NCBI GenBank assembly: GCA_018004645.1
Contig: JAGNBV010000013.1
Location: 1-49,377 of the forward strand
DNA from: Bacteroidales bacterium
GTDB lineage: Bacteria > Bacteroidota > Bacteroidia > Bacteroidales > CAIWKO01
DNA: 49,377 nt
Direction: 5' to 3'
A model generated the notes under the pieces. That model made no database searches and was not told the DNA's origin. It saw only the letters and a list, made by a program, of their open reading frames with translations. Below, in pieces: positions 1 through 8,496 of the stretch; the stretch's first letter is position 1, and each line of letters begins with the position of its first letter. Both the position numbers and the translations under genes were made by a program.

Positions 1-1184
1 AGTGACTTGGAATTGTTGATATCGATTTTCAGCCCGTCTTCCGCTTCTTTCAGCGTGATGCGGTGTTTTTCCAGTGCGAATTTATCCTGCATGACTTTAT
101 AATGTCTTACTCCCGAGCTCCATATAGGTATGGAAAGATTTACTCCAACCAGGGTGGTATTATACCAGCGGCCATCGTCAAAAAAATCGAACTTTTCGCG
201 CATCGCGGCAGATTGTGTATTAAAAAATAAAGCCATAGTAGGATAATGGGCCGATTTATCCACTTTAACCACCTGACTGAGGAGGCGTTCCTGGCTTTTC
301 AACAATTGAAAATCAATATGGTCGTTCACATCAAACTGTTTATCGGCCAGATTGTAGGCTATAGCCTGATCCAGCAAGGTCATCAAATCGTCTTTCAGTA
401 TTATTTCCTGGTCAATATCCATACCCATCTGCAGTTGCAGTAAATCCACAGCCAGGTCGATATTTCTGTCGGTCATGTCCATTTTGTTTTTCAGGTTGGA
501 AACCATTAGCGAAAGTTGTTCCACATCGGTATCTTCGATGAAGCCGCTGGTGTGAAACTGCCGTGTCTGTTCGAGTATCACATTCATTTTGGTGTAGGTC
601 GAATCAAGGATGCGGCGGTTTTCGCGGGCAATAAGCACCAGGTAATATGCCTGTGCCACACTGGATTTGATCTCGCGGATGGATTTATCAACGGAGGCCT
701 TGCTAAGCTCCACCAGCATGGAGGCGGCTTTGAGGCCCACTAAATAGGTACCGTCAAAGACAACCTGTGAAGCATTGATCCCAACCGTGAGGTTGTTGGT
801 TGATCCAAACTGTACCGGCAGTTTCTCATCGCTTACGGGCATCATCTGATCGGGTGTTATCAGCCCGTGCTGCACCAAAGAGCCGTCAACCGCGGGTGTT
901 AGGATATTAGGCATCAGTTGCACAGGGAGATTGAAATAGTACTGATAACTGGCATTGGCATTGATCTGTGGCATGCCCAGAGAAAGATAACCTTTGCGCC
1001 GGGCTATGGTTGACTGCAAATCAATAGAAGCCTCACGCACCTTGTAGCTGTTGGTAACGGCATAATCCATGGCTTCCTGCAATGAAAAGCTCTCCATAGC
1101 TGTGGACTGGCACATTGCCCGATCAGCACAACACAAGCATACGACGTATAAAACAGTAACTTTTTGCAATATTTTTTTAATCAT
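1..1184 (-). CDS. TolC-family outer membrane efflux protein, N-terminal part
   Basis: The reading frame opens at the ATG at 1184 and stays open to the left edge, giving about 394 residues; the C-terminus lies outside the window. Residues 1-26 look like a Sec signal peptide (MIKK start, hydrophobic core, end near Cys-Gln). The mature part begins with the typical TolC-family pattern SLQEAMDYAVTNSYKVREA and continues with long amphipathic helices, as in outer membrane factors that form the exit duct of RND or ABC efflux pumps. The start codon directly follows the stop codon of the TetR gene, so the two are co-transcribed. A membrane fusion protein and a pump would be expected beyond the left edge, the usual Bacteroidota order. 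The substrate cannot be deduced. Confidence 0.88.
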   Translation of the reverse strand, partial: MIKKILQKVTVLYVVCLCCADRAMCQSTAMESFSLQEAMDYAVTNSYKVREASIDLQSTIARRKGYLSLGMPQINANASYQYYFNLPVQLMPNILTPAVDGSLVQHGLITPDQMMPVSDEKLPVQFGSTNNLTVGINASQVVFDGTYLVGLKAASMLVELSKASVDKSIREIKSSVAQAYYLVLIARENRRILDSTYTKMNVILEQTRQFHTSGFIEDTDVEQLSLMVSNLKNKMDMTDRNIDLAVDLLQLQMGMDIDQEIILKDDLMTLLDQAIAYNLADKQFDVNDHIDFQLLKSQERLLSQVVKVDKSAHYPTMALFFNTQSAAMREKFDFFDDGRWYNTTLVGVNLSIPIWSSGVRHYKVMQDKFALEKHRITLKEAEDGLKIDINNSKS

Positions 1185-1805
1185 TCATTTAATATTTGGT
1201 GTAAGACAAATCTTTTTTTCAAAGTATTCTATCCCCTTTTTGCTAGCAATACCGCGAAAGTGATAGGTAAACATTTCGCTGAAAAGCTCATTAGTGGTAA
1301 ATTCCATACTTGTAATAAAACCCGAACCCAGCGAAGCTTCGATTTGGTTGACATAAATCTGGGCAATAATATCAGAGTTAAAATCTGAACGGTACAAGCC
1401 TTCTTTAATACCCCTTTCCAGGTTGGCTTTTATGCTGTCGAACATAAATCCCCTTTTATATTCAAATATCGACCTGAACACCGATGGATAGTACTTTTGA
1501 AGATCATAATGGATAGTAGGGCTGAAATTTTTTAAAAAGGCGGTAATGATGCGGTCTATCTCAAGTAAATGATCAACAGCATTGTGCTCATCATCCTTTT
1601 CAATTTCAAAAACCGCCCGTATCTGCGACATCTGCGACTCGAGCACCTTGCCAACCAGATCCTCTTTATCCTTAAAATATTCATAAAGTGTTTTTTTGGA
1701 AATGCCCAGTTCCCGGGCAACATCATCCATGGAAACACTCTTTATACCATATTTCTGGTATAAATCCGAAACCTGTTGCAGAATTTTTGTGACTTTATCT
1801 TCCAT
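1185..1805 (-). CDS. TetR/AcrR-family transcriptional regulator
   Basis: A 206-residue protein with the N-terminal TetR helix-turn-helix: SMDDVARELGISKKTLYEYF spans residues 25-44, followed by KDKEDLV. The remaining roughly 150 residues are the divergent ligand-binding and dimerisation domain, for which no ligand is evident. It is the first gene of an operon with a TolC-type efflux gene, the stop and next start codons being adjacent, so it most likely represses its own efflux operon and is released by a pump substrate. A possible operator lies 25 bp upstream at 1830-1850. The family call is firm; the regulatory target is inferred from context. Confidence 0.9.
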   Translation of the reverse strand: MEDKVTKILQQVSDLYQKYGIKSVSMDDVARELGISKKTLYEYFKDKEDLVGKVLESQMSQIRAVFEIEKDDEHNAVDHLLEIDRIITAFLKNFSPTIHYDLQKYYPSVFRSIFEYKRGFMFDSIKANLERGIKEGLYRSDFNSDIIAQIYVNQIEASLGSGFITSMEFTTNELFSEMFTYHFRGIASKKGIEYFEKKICLTPNIK

Positions 1806-1829
1806 GACACAAAAATAAACAAAAAAAAC

Positions 1830-1850
1830 TACGGAAACGTTTTTGACGTA
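1830..1850. promoter_or_regulatory. Candidate TetR operator
   Basis: An imperfect 21-bp inverted repeat of the form TACGnnAA-N5-TTnnCGTA lies just upstream of the tetR start. Its length and symmetry suit a TetR dimer and its place suits autoregulation. Only the symmetry is seen; binding is inferred. Confidence 0.3.
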
Positions 1851-1876
1851 AAAAGTTTAAGAGTTTTTTAAAAATT

Positions 1877-2578
1877 TTATTCCGGTATGGAAACCAACTC
1901 CATATTAAAAACTTCCGCAATTTTTTGCAGCAGGGTTTTCTTCACATCTTCAATATTCATTGCGGTTCCGAGTTCTTTGGATAAAGAGGTAACCGCTTTG
2001 TCGGTAAATCCGCAGGGATTGATATGATTGAAATAGGAAAGGTCGGTATTCACATTAAAAGCAAAACCGTGCATACTCACATAGCGGCTGGTACGCACAC
2101 CGATGGCACATATTTTTCGCACCTGCGGAGTATCGGTGCCGAGCCATACACCGGTGGCGCCTGCAAGACGTTCCGCTTTTATCCCATAATGTTCCAGCGT
2201 TTGGATAATGCTTTCCTCCAAAGCAAAAATGTATGTTTTTACGCCAAAGTTGAATTTTTCAAGATCCAGTATCGGATAACCGACAATTTGCCCCGGGCCG
2301 TGGTAAGTAATGTCGCCCCCGCGGTTGGTTTTATAAAAAACTGCATTTTTGGCCTGCAACTGAATGTAATTTATCAGCAGGTTTTTTTCCGAGCCACTCT
2401 TGCCGAGCGTATATACGTGGGGGTGTTCGCAAAAAAGCAGGTAATTATGTTGTTGGCCATTTTCCGGAACTATTTTACCGGTTTTATAATCAATGATTTC
2501 ATTAAACAAGGTTTCCTGGTAGTCCCATGCCTCTTTGTAATCAATAAGTCCGAGATCTTTATATGTTACACTGACCAT
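1877..2578 (-). CDS. lipB: Octanoyltransferase (lipoyl(octanoyl) transferase)
   Basis: LipB transfers octanoate from acyl carrier protein to lipoyl domains, the first step of lipoic acid synthesis on 2-oxoacid dehydrogenases and the glycine cleavage H protein. The conserved RGGDITYHGPGQIVGYPILD block, the KICAIGVR block with the catalytic lysine and the HGFAFNV/NPCGF block with the acyl-accepting cysteine (about residue 189) are all present. I place the start at the ATG at 2578 (MVSVTYKDLG), where family members begin to align. An in-frame ATG at 2599 would add seven residues with no similarity. Length is normal at about 233 residues. It is a single gene, divergent from lysS. No lipA is seen in the window. 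Confidence 0.93.
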   Translation of the reverse strand: MVSVTYKDLGLIDYKEAWDYQETLFNEIIDYKTGKIVPENGQQHNYLLFCEHPHVYTLGKSGSEKNLLINYIQLQAKNAVFYKTNRGGDITYHGPGQIVGYPILDLEKFNFGVKTYIFALEESIIQTLEHYGIKAERLAGATGVWLGTDTPQVRKICAIGVRTSRYVSMHGFAFNVNTDLSYFNHINPCGFTDKAVTSLSKELGTAMNIEDVKKTLLQKIAEVFNMELVSIPE

Positions 2579-2662
2579 TTTTAAAAAAATTGCTGGCAAA
2601 TGTAGTAAAAAAATATGCTTATGCCTGTACCAAAATTAAAAGGTTTTTTCCAGTTGCCAGTT

Positions 2663-2686
2663 GTTCGAAGTTTCCGAACTTCGAAC
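2663..2686. repeat. Inverted repeat, 8-bp arms
   Basis: GTTCGAAG and CTTCGAAC flank an 8-bp spacer in the 350-bp gap between divergent lipB and lysS. A second short hairpin, TTCCG-TATT-CGGAA, is at 2723-2736, and the two share a TTCCGAA-like core. They may be regulator sites or transcript hairpins. Small minus-strand open frames across this gap have no recognisable content, and nothing else was found in 2600-2900. Confidence 0.4.
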
Positions 2687-2907
2687 TTAATAAATGGTAG
2701 TTTATAACTACCTGCCCTACACTTCCGTATTCGGAAATGCGTTTTTTGTAATAAAATGACGGTATAATGTTGTGCCATATTGCCGCGGAAACTGAGCGCC
2801 GGAAAACACATTCCAAAATCATCCGCTGCCAGATGTCCCCTGGGTTAAACCAGCTCATGCAGTATAATTTCTTGATGTTATACTGCTGGAAATAACGGCA
2901 AAATCTA

Positions 2908-2915
2908 TACCTTTG
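2908..2915 (+). promoter_or_regulatory. Bacteroidota -7 promoter element before lysS
   Basis: TACCTTTG matches the phylum -7 consensus TAnnTTTG exactly and lies 14 bp before the lysS start, implying a leader of only about ten nucleotides. No good -33 TTTG is seen at the usual distance. Confidence 0.45.
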
Positions 2916-2929
2916 CAAAAAATTTTAAA

Positions 2930-4654
2930 ATGAGTACCGAATTAAGCGAACAGGAACAAATCAGAAGACAGGCACTGGAAGAACTGTATAAAACAGGAAT
3001 TAACCCCTATCCTGCCGAAACCTTTGAAGTGAATGCCATTACTACCGAAATACATGTAAATTTCCCTGCCAATACCTTCATGTACCAGAATGTCAGCATC
3101 GCCGGGCGTATCATGTCGCGCCGCATCATGGGTGCAGCTTCCTTTGTGGAATTGCAGGATGCACACGGCCGTATCCAGTTATATTTTAAACGCGACGACA
3201 TCTGTCCGGGAGAAGACAAAACCTTGTATAATACGGTATTCAAAAGGCTTCTCGACATAGGCGACATCATCGGAGTAAGAGGATTTGTTTTTATTACCCA
3301 GATGGGCGAGATAACCATTCATGTCAAGGAATTCAGTTTATTGAGCAAATCGTTGCGGCCACTTCCCATCGTAAAAGAGAAAGATGCCGTCGTTTATGAT
3401 GCCTTTACCGATCCTGAACAACGCTACCGCCAGCGCTATGTTGACCTTATAGTCAATCCGAATGTCAGGCAAACTTTTATCAAAAGGGCTGCCATCATGA
3501 ATTCAATGAGGACTTTTTTAAACCAAAAAGGCTACCTCGAAGTAGAGACTCCGGTATTACAACCTCTTTATGGCGGCGCTGCTGCACGTCCTTTCAAAAC
3601 TTTTCATAATGCCCTCAACAGCACGCTGTACCTGCGCATTGCCAATGAATTATACTTAAAACGCCTTATTGTCGGCGGATACGACGGGGTTTTTGAGTTT
3701 GCAAAAGACTTCCGCAACGAAGGCATGGACAGGTTTCACAACCCGGAATTTACGCAGATGGAGCTCTATGTGGCATACAAAGACTACGAATGGATGATGA
3801 ACCTGGTGGAAGAAATGGTGGAGAAAATTGCTTACGACACCAACGGAAATACGCAGATAAAGGTAGGCGACAATATTATTGATTTCAAACGTCCATGGAA
3901 ACGTTTTACGATGTTTGAAGCTATAAAACACTTTACAGGCATAGATATTTCTGCCATGGACGAGCCGGCACTGAGGCAAACAGCAACCAAGCTTGGCGTA
4001 GAAACCACTGAAGCCATGGGAAAGGGCAAACTGATTGACGAAATATTCGGCGCCACCTGCGAACCCAAATTGATACAACCGACATTTATCACCGACTATC
4101 CTGTGGAAATGTCTCCCCTGGCAAAAAAACACCGCAGCAAAGAAGGCCTGGTGGAACGTTTTGAAGCCATCGTGAACGGCAAAGAGCTCTGTAATGCCTT
4201 TTCGGAACTCAACGACCCCATTGACCAGCGGCAACGTTTTGAAGCGCAGCTGGAGCTGGGCAGGCGAGGCGATGACGAGTCGATGGTGCTCGACGAAGAT
4301 TTTTTGCGGGCCATTGAATACGGCATGCCGCCTACCGCTGGGTTAGGCATGGGCATCGACCGCCTGGCCATGATCATGACCAACTCGCACTCCATACAGG
4401 ATGTATTGTTCTTCCCCCAGATGAAACCTGAAATAAAATCGGTGGTAATTTCAGCTGAAGATTTTGTAGCCAAAGGCATCCCTGCCGAATATGCCGAACT
4501 GATAATGAAAGCCGGGGTCCCGACGTTGGAAGCCTTGAAAACAGCAGTCCCCAACAAACTCTTTAACAGCATCTGCGGATTACGAAAAAAACTAAAACTC
4601 GACATCAAAGCACCTACTATAGAAGAAGTAGCCGCCTGGATAAACAATGCGTGA
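2930..4654 (+). CDS. lysS: Lysyl-tRNA synthetase, class II
   Basis: Charges tRNA-Lys with lysine in the cytoplasm. The 574-residue protein has an N-terminal OB-fold anticodon-binding domain (about residues 55-170, with [12 protein letters not shown]), class II motif 2 near residue 261 ([20 protein letters not shown]) and motif 3 near residue 470 ([13 protein letters not shown]). After the usual class II end at LFFPQMKPE there is an additional tail of about 70 residues. This tail is common in Bacteroidota LysRS and looks like a small helical domain, so I do not regard it as a fusion error. The ATG follows a -7 element and begins [14 protein letters not shown], the expected N-terminus. Confidence 0.97.
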   Translation: MSTELSEQEQIRRQALEELYKTGINPYPAETFEVNAITTEIHVNFPANTFMYQNVSIAGRIMSRRIMGAASFVELQDAHGRIQLYFKRDDICPGEDKTLYNTVFKRLLDIGDIIGVRGFVFITQMGEITIHVKEFSLLSKSLRPLPIVKEKDAVVYDAFTDPEQRYRQRYVDLIVNPNVRQTFIKRAAIMNSMRTFLNQKGYLEVETPVLQPLYGGAAARPFKTFHNALNSTLYLRIANELYLKRLIVGGYDGVFEFAKDFRNEGMDRFHNPEFTQMELYVAYKDYEWMMNLVEEMVEKIAYDTNGNTQIKVGDNIIDFKRPWKRFTMFEAIKHFTGIDISAMDEPALRQTATKLGVETTEAMGKGKLIDEIFGATCEPKLIQPTFITDYPVEMSPLAKKHRSKEGLVERFEAIVNGKELCNAFSELNDPIDQRQRFEAQLELGRRGDDESMVLDEDFLRAIEYGMPPTAGLGMGIDRLAMIMTNSHSIQDVLFFPQMKPEIKSVVISAEDFVAKGIPAEYAELIMKAGVPTLEALKTAVPNKLFNSICGLRKKLKLDIKAPTIEEVAAWINNA

Positions 4655-4716
4655 AAACCACGGAGGCACAGATCCACCGCGACAGAAAATCCTGACTTTC
4701 TAATTAACGTAAAAAA

Positions 4717-6000
4717 TTGCATCCTACAAAAACTCCATACTTATTATATAGCGACGACAAGGGAAATATCTTTGAAGATACTTCATTGTTGGTTTGTGGA
4801 AGAACAGCAAACAAAACTGTAGAATTAAATGCCGAAGACCTTATCGCATTACCTGAAGGCAGCGATTTTTTTCACTTGCCCGGCAGGCGTGCTATAGGTT
4901 ACGATCCAAAAACGAACAAATTCCGTACTTGTGAAAAAGGCTGGGCCGTGGCGGCTTTTGCAGCTCCGGCATATACGCTTACTCACCACGCTGTTTGGAA
5001 AACTGAAGCCGGCGCACCCCGTTTGCCACTCTACGCATATGCCGCTATCGGCTGGCTTGACCAAAAATTTTATTCCACTATTTTCCGTATCGATCCCGAT
5101 ATCAGGCAGGATTGCGACCAGTTTAACCAGTTTTATGTTGAGAAAAATGCTAAGCGCATGCTCAAAAAACAACCCGCCAATCGCTTATTGAAACATCTTT
5201 CGCATTGTGCGCTGGTGTATTTTTGTCCTGCCGCCCGCAACTATTTTATGAACCGCTGGGAAGCCCCGCTACCCACTTCGCCCACATGCAATTCGCGATG
5301 TGTTGGTTGTATTTCCTATCAGCCCAAAGACCACGACATATGTTCTTCGCAAAACCGTATCACCTTTGTTCCCACCCCGGAAGAAATAGCCGAAATTGCC
5401 GTTGAGCACCTGAACACCGCCCCAAATCCGGTGGTCAGTTTTGGGCAGGGCTGCGAAGGAGAGCCCCTGCTGGTTTGGGAAACTATTCGCGAAGCCATCA
5501 AACTGATAAGATCAAAAACACAAAAAGGCATCATCAACCTCAACACCAATGCCAGCAAACCCGAAGCAGTTGAAGAATTATGCAAGGCCGGCCTGCAAAG
5601 CATCCGTGTTAGCATGAACAGTGCACAGGAAAAAAACTACCAGAAATATTACAACCCCACCAATTATTCTTTTGCGGATGTGATGAAAAGCATACAAATT
5701 GCCAGAAAATACAACAGGTGGGTTTCGGTCAATTATTTTGTTTTCCCGGGCTACACCGACGAAAAAAATGAAATTCAAGCCCTGAAAAACCTTATCAGAA
5801 ATTATGACATCAGCATGATACAGTGGCGCAATTTCAACATCGATCCCGAATGGTACAACGAGATTGTGCTACCCGAAAAAGACAGCAACTGTTACGGTAT
5901 AAAAAATTTAATTGAAGAAATAAGAAAAGACTTTCCAAAAATATATCACGGATATTTCAATCCCGGCGAAGAAATTATCAGCACAAGGCTGAACCCTTAA
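4717..6000 (+). CDS. Radical SAM protein of unknown specificity (TTG start)
   Basis: A 427-residue protein with a radical SAM cluster motif C191-x3-C195-x2-C198 (CNSRCVGC), followed by a core with a glycine-rich SAM-contact segment (VVSFGQGCEGEPLL) and a strand carrying NLNTNASKP. About 190 residues precede the cluster, starting TPYLLYSDDKGNIFED; I recognise no named domain there. The start must be the TTG at 4717: an in-frame stop lies at 4705 and the first internal ATG is some 150 codons in, past strongly coding sequence. It lies 62 bp after lysS on the same strand and could be read from the lysS promoter. The reaction cannot be assigned; peptide or RNA modification are both possible. Confidence 0.8.
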   Translation: MHPTKTPYLLYSDDKGNIFEDTSLLVCGRTANKTVELNAEDLIALPEGSDFFHLPGRRAIGYDPKTNKFRTCEKGWAVAAFAAPAYTLTHHAVWKTEAGAPRLPLYAYAAIGWLDQKFYSTIFRIDPDIRQDCDQFNQFYVEKNAKRMLKKQPANRLLKHLSHCALVYFCPAARNYFMNRWEAPLPTSPTCNSRCVGCISYQPKDHDICSSQNRITFVPTPEEIAEIAVEHLNTAPNPVVSFGQGCEGEPLLVWETIREAIKLIRSKTQKGIINLNTNASKPEAVEELCKAGLQSIRVSMNSAQEKNYQKYYNPTNYSFADVMKSIQIARKYNRWVSVNYFVFPGYTDEKNEIQALKNLIRNYDISMIQWRNFNIDPEWYNEIVLPEKDSNCYGIKNLIEEIRKDFPKIYHGYFNPGEEIISTRLNP

Positions 6001-6032
6001 TTGTTATAAAAGACAATACCTGCTCCCGATTA

Positions 6033-6455
6033 TTACCTGGGGATATAATGGGTTTCGATAGGATTGGTACTGTTCGACCTGATGCGGAACCTTTTATTTT
6101 CGAGGCGGACGATGGTATAAACCATCCCGATTTGAGTCCCCAGTACATAATCATCGGGTATCATGATGAACTCCTCTTTCTTTCCGTCCAAGGCCCAATT
6201 ACCCTCAGATGCAACCGTATCGGACTGATACTGAACATAACGAAAATCGCTTTTCAAATGCAGCCAATCGTTGTTGGCCGGGGTGATATCGGCTCCGGTA
6301 TTGTACATAAATTGTTTTTCAATCTTCCATTTATTTACCACATACATCTTGCATAGCAGTGAAAAAGTATCGCCATCCTCGTATTTCTTACATCCCGGCA
6401 GCATCAAAGAAAACACGCAGGCAAGCATCAACACTGATTTGAGCAAATGTTTCAT
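6033..6455 (-). CDS. Small lipoprotein, lipocalin-like
   Basis: A 140-residue protein with a type II signal peptide: a basic start (MKHLLKSV), a hydrophobic stretch and a lipobox LPGC, so Cys22 is the likely lipidated residue. The mature part has alternating strands with NKWKIEK near the start and a later GNWALDGKKEEFIMI segment, the pattern of small lipocalin-like lipoproteins common in this phylum, which usually read W-x-(I/L) and then GtW...l.I. It probably sits on the periplasmic or outer face of the outer membrane. It is a lone gene converging on the radical SAM gene with 32 bp between stops. The lipoprotein call is firm; the fold is inferred and the ligand unknown. Confidence 0.75.
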   Translation of the reverse strand: MKHLLKSVLMLACVFSLMLPGCKKYEDGDTFSLLCKMYVVNKWKIEKQFMYNTGADITPANNDWLHLKSDFRYVQYQSDTVASEGNWALDGKKEEFIMIPDDYVLGTQIGMVYTIVRLENKRFRIRSNSTNPIETHYIPR

Positions 6456-6629
6456 AAAAATTGATTTTTGGGGTTACTACAAAAATAAACATTTTTCAAA
6501 GAAAAATTTTCTGCATCATGTTGTTTCCAACCATGAAAGCTAAAAAAGTTAACTTTACAGGGAGAAAAAATTACAGAAAATGTAACATTTTTTCCTTAAA
6601 ATCATCAAAAACCCAAACACTAAATCACG

Positions 6630-7154
6630 ATGAATCCTAAAGAGGAGAGATTTCGAAAGATAGTGGAGGAACAGCAACAACGCATCCGGAGTATTTGCCG
6701 GTATTATTCACGGTCGGATGAAGACACCCAGGACCTGCAGCAGGAGGTACTGATCAATATCTGGCGCAGCCTCGACAACTTCCGGGGCGATTCAGCCATC
6801 AGCACCTGGATATACCGCATTGCCGTGAACACCTCCCTGAACTATATCATGAAAGAAAACCGCAGGTCGCAGTTCAACCTGACTCTCAACGACCAACACT
6901 TTAATATACTGATGCAGGACGATGAGCATGAACATAAGATAGAAACAGAAAAGAAATTAGACGGGCTGCATGAAATCATCAACCAGCTCAACGTCATCGA
7001 CAAACTGCTGATAACCCTATCTATAGAAAAACTAACTACAAAAGAAATATCGGACATCATCGGCATCACCGAACCCAATGTACGAACCAAACTTCACCGT
7101 ATCCGCGAAGAACTAAAGCAAAAAATTCAAGGAGGGAATTATGAAAAACAATAA
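6630..7154 (+). CDS. ECF-type RNA polymerase sigma factor
   Basis: A 174-residue sigma-70 family protein with only regions 2 and 4. Region 2 runs about residues 8-75 (DTQDLQQEVLINIWRSLDNF, then STWIYRIAVNTSLNY, the -10 recognition helix). Region 4 is about 115-165, with helix-turn-helix LTTKEISDIIGITEPNVRTK. Such factors respond to envelope or nutrient signals. Its 3' end overlaps the next gene by 14 bp, so the two are translationally coupled, which in ECF operons usually marks the anti-sigma factor. No SusC/SusD transport genes or FecR-type anti-sigma lie nearby, so it is not the typical TonB-linked type. Confidence 0.93.
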   Translation: MNPKEERFRKIVEEQQQRIRSICRYYSRSDEDTQDLQQEVLINIWRSLDNFRGDSAISTWIYRIAVNTSLNYIMKENRRSQFNLTLNDQHFNILMQDDEHEHKIETEKKLDGLHEIINQLNVIDKLLITLSIEKLTTKEISDIIGITEPNVRTKLHRIREELKQKIQGGNYEKQ

Positions 7155-7740
7155 CAATATAGCACCTGAATTGCATGAGGAAACTCAACATGCTGCCAAC
7201 TTTTCCAACACCGAGAATCTTATCGCCAGGATGAGAAAAGAAGACAACAGAAACAAAAAAATTATGTTTGGCATGTTTATCCTGTACCTGGTTTTTACCA
7301 TCTTTTACGCCATACTTTTTATCTTCAATCCCGACCCGAAACTTTCGCTCACTGACCGTATGGCGGGACACAGCTATGTGCTGGCTTTTATCATTGGAAC
7401 CTTTTACTTTATCTGGGAATATCTGATATACAAAAAGGTAGATTATTCTACACCACTGCTGACACTATTGAAAAAAACCGTGAGACGGTACAGATTTTTC
7501 AGCATAAAATGGATACCGGTGATGATAGTGGTTGTCATTATAAGCTATGGGTTTACTATTTCCTATGTTGAAAGACTCGCAACCTGGGATACCGGCATCT
7601 GTACCAAAATTTTAACCATACAGGCTGTTTATTGGGGAATAATGGTCATTGCAGGACTTATAGGCTACCTGATATGGCGCAAACGCTCAAGACTCATCTG
7701 GAAAGATGCAAAGACACTGCTTGAGGAGTTGAAGAATTAG
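7141..7740 (+). CDS. Four-helix membrane protein, candidate anti-sigma factor
   Basis: A 199-residue protein with a soluble N-terminus of about 40 residues (charged, ending RMRKEDNRNKKIM). Four hydrophobic segments follow, at roughly 41-62, 78-97, 124-142 and 155-176, with a short basic C-terminal tail (RKRSRLIWKDAKTLLEEL). It overlaps the ECF sigma gene by 14 bp. Context makes it a candidate anti-sigma factor or membrane sensor that holds the sigma factor at the inner membrane. I see neither a zinc-binding HxxxCxxC motif nor a FecR domain, so the role is inferred from coupling alone. Confidence 0.7.
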   Translation: MKNNNNIAPELHEETQHAANFSNTENLIARMRKEDNRNKKIMFGMFILYLVFTIFYAILFIFNPDPKLSLTDRMAGHSYVLAFIIGTFYFIWEYLIYKKVDYSTPLLTLLKKTVRRYRFFSIKWIPVMIVVVIISYGFTISYVERLATWDTGICTKILTIQAVYWGIMVIAGLIGYLIWRKRSRLIWKDAKTLLEELKN

Positions 7741-7750
7741 TAAGTTAGTC

Positions 7751-7877
7751 GATTGAGTACAGAGTTGATTAAGTTAATTGAGTACAGAGTTGATTGAGTA
7801 AAGAGTTGATCAAGTTAATTGATTACAAAGTTGATTAAATTGATTGAGTGCAGTGTTAATTGAGTTGATTAGGTTGG
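7751..7877. repeat. Degenerate tandem repeat, about 25-bp unit
   Basis: About five imperfect copies of a purine-rich unit close to GATTGAGTACAGAGTTGATT plus AAGTT follow the stop of the sigma operon. The second copy is expanded by an extra 16 bp. It is not coding on either strand and its function is unknown. Confidence 0.75.
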
Positions 7878-7940
7878 AAAGCTTAAGTTTTGCGTAAATA
7901 AGCTAAAAAGCAGAATCTTCGATGCGAGCATAAAATATTT

Positions 7941-8376
7941 CCCGCAGATAGCGCAGATAGCCGCAGATGAAAAATTAATAAATCTGCGTAAATCAGCGGG
8001 ATCAGCGGGAGAAAATAGAGAAGTTTTTCCGCAAATGGCACAGATAACCGCAGATGAAAAATTAATAAATCAGCGCAAATCAGCATGATCAGCGGGAGAA
8101 AAATGAGAAGTTTTCCCGTAGATAGCGCAGATAGCCGCAGATGAAAAAATTAATAAATCAGCGTAAATCAGCGAGATCAGCGGGAGAAAATAGAGAAGTT
8201 TTCCCGCAGATGGCGCAGATAACCACAGATGAAAAAATTAATAAATCAGCGTAAATCAGCGATCCGCCTAGGCGGAAACGGGAGAAAAATGAAGAATGGT
8301 TCCCGTAGATGGCACAGATTGATGCAGAAAAACAAAAAATAAATCAGCGTAATCAGCAGGATCTATGGGAGAAAAA
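7941..8376. repeat. Five tandem copies of an 87-bp hairpin-forming repeat
   Basis: Units begin near 7941, 8028, 8115, 8203 and 8302, giving a period of 87-88 bp and one of 99 bp. Each has a left part rich in CGCAGAT, an AT-rich centre (GAAAAATTAATAA) and a right part with ATCTGCGT or ATCAGCGT, so left and right arms can pair. The last unit is the most diverged. The same kind of CGCAGAT/ATCTGCG sequence is known as an intergenic repeat in many environmental bacterial genomes. The 67-residue open frame it creates on the minus strand (7883-8086) merely repeats LLIFHLRLS and is not a gene. The block lies between the sigma operon and polA. Confidence 0.85.
8263..8276. repeat. Perfect 14-bp palindrome inside the repeat block
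   Basis: TCCGCCTAGGCGGA is a perfect palindrome found in only one of the five 87-bp units, where it replaces the usual GGGATCAGC segment. It accounts for the longer spacing of that unit and looks like a secondary insertion of a short palindromic element. Confidence 0.6.
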
Positions 8377-8496
8377 CGCATCCTTTACAGCAATTTTATG
8401 AATTTGTCCCTTATTTTAATAAATCATTTTCCATTCAGGGCATTTCGTGAAATATCCCTTCTTTTTCCTATTTTTACCGTAAATAATTTATAATAC

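Noticed and set aside
2581..2918. Small minus-strand frames upstream of lipB
   Set aside because: No recognisable protein features; they cross a promoter element and palindromes typical of intergenic DNA.
7883..8086. Minus-strand open frame of 67 codons
   Set aside because: It is produced by the tandem hairpin repeat; the protein repeats LLIFHLRLS and has no other support.
7941..8376. CRISPR array
   Set aside because: The conserved unit spans the whole 87-bp period with no unique spacers, and there are no cas genes in the window.
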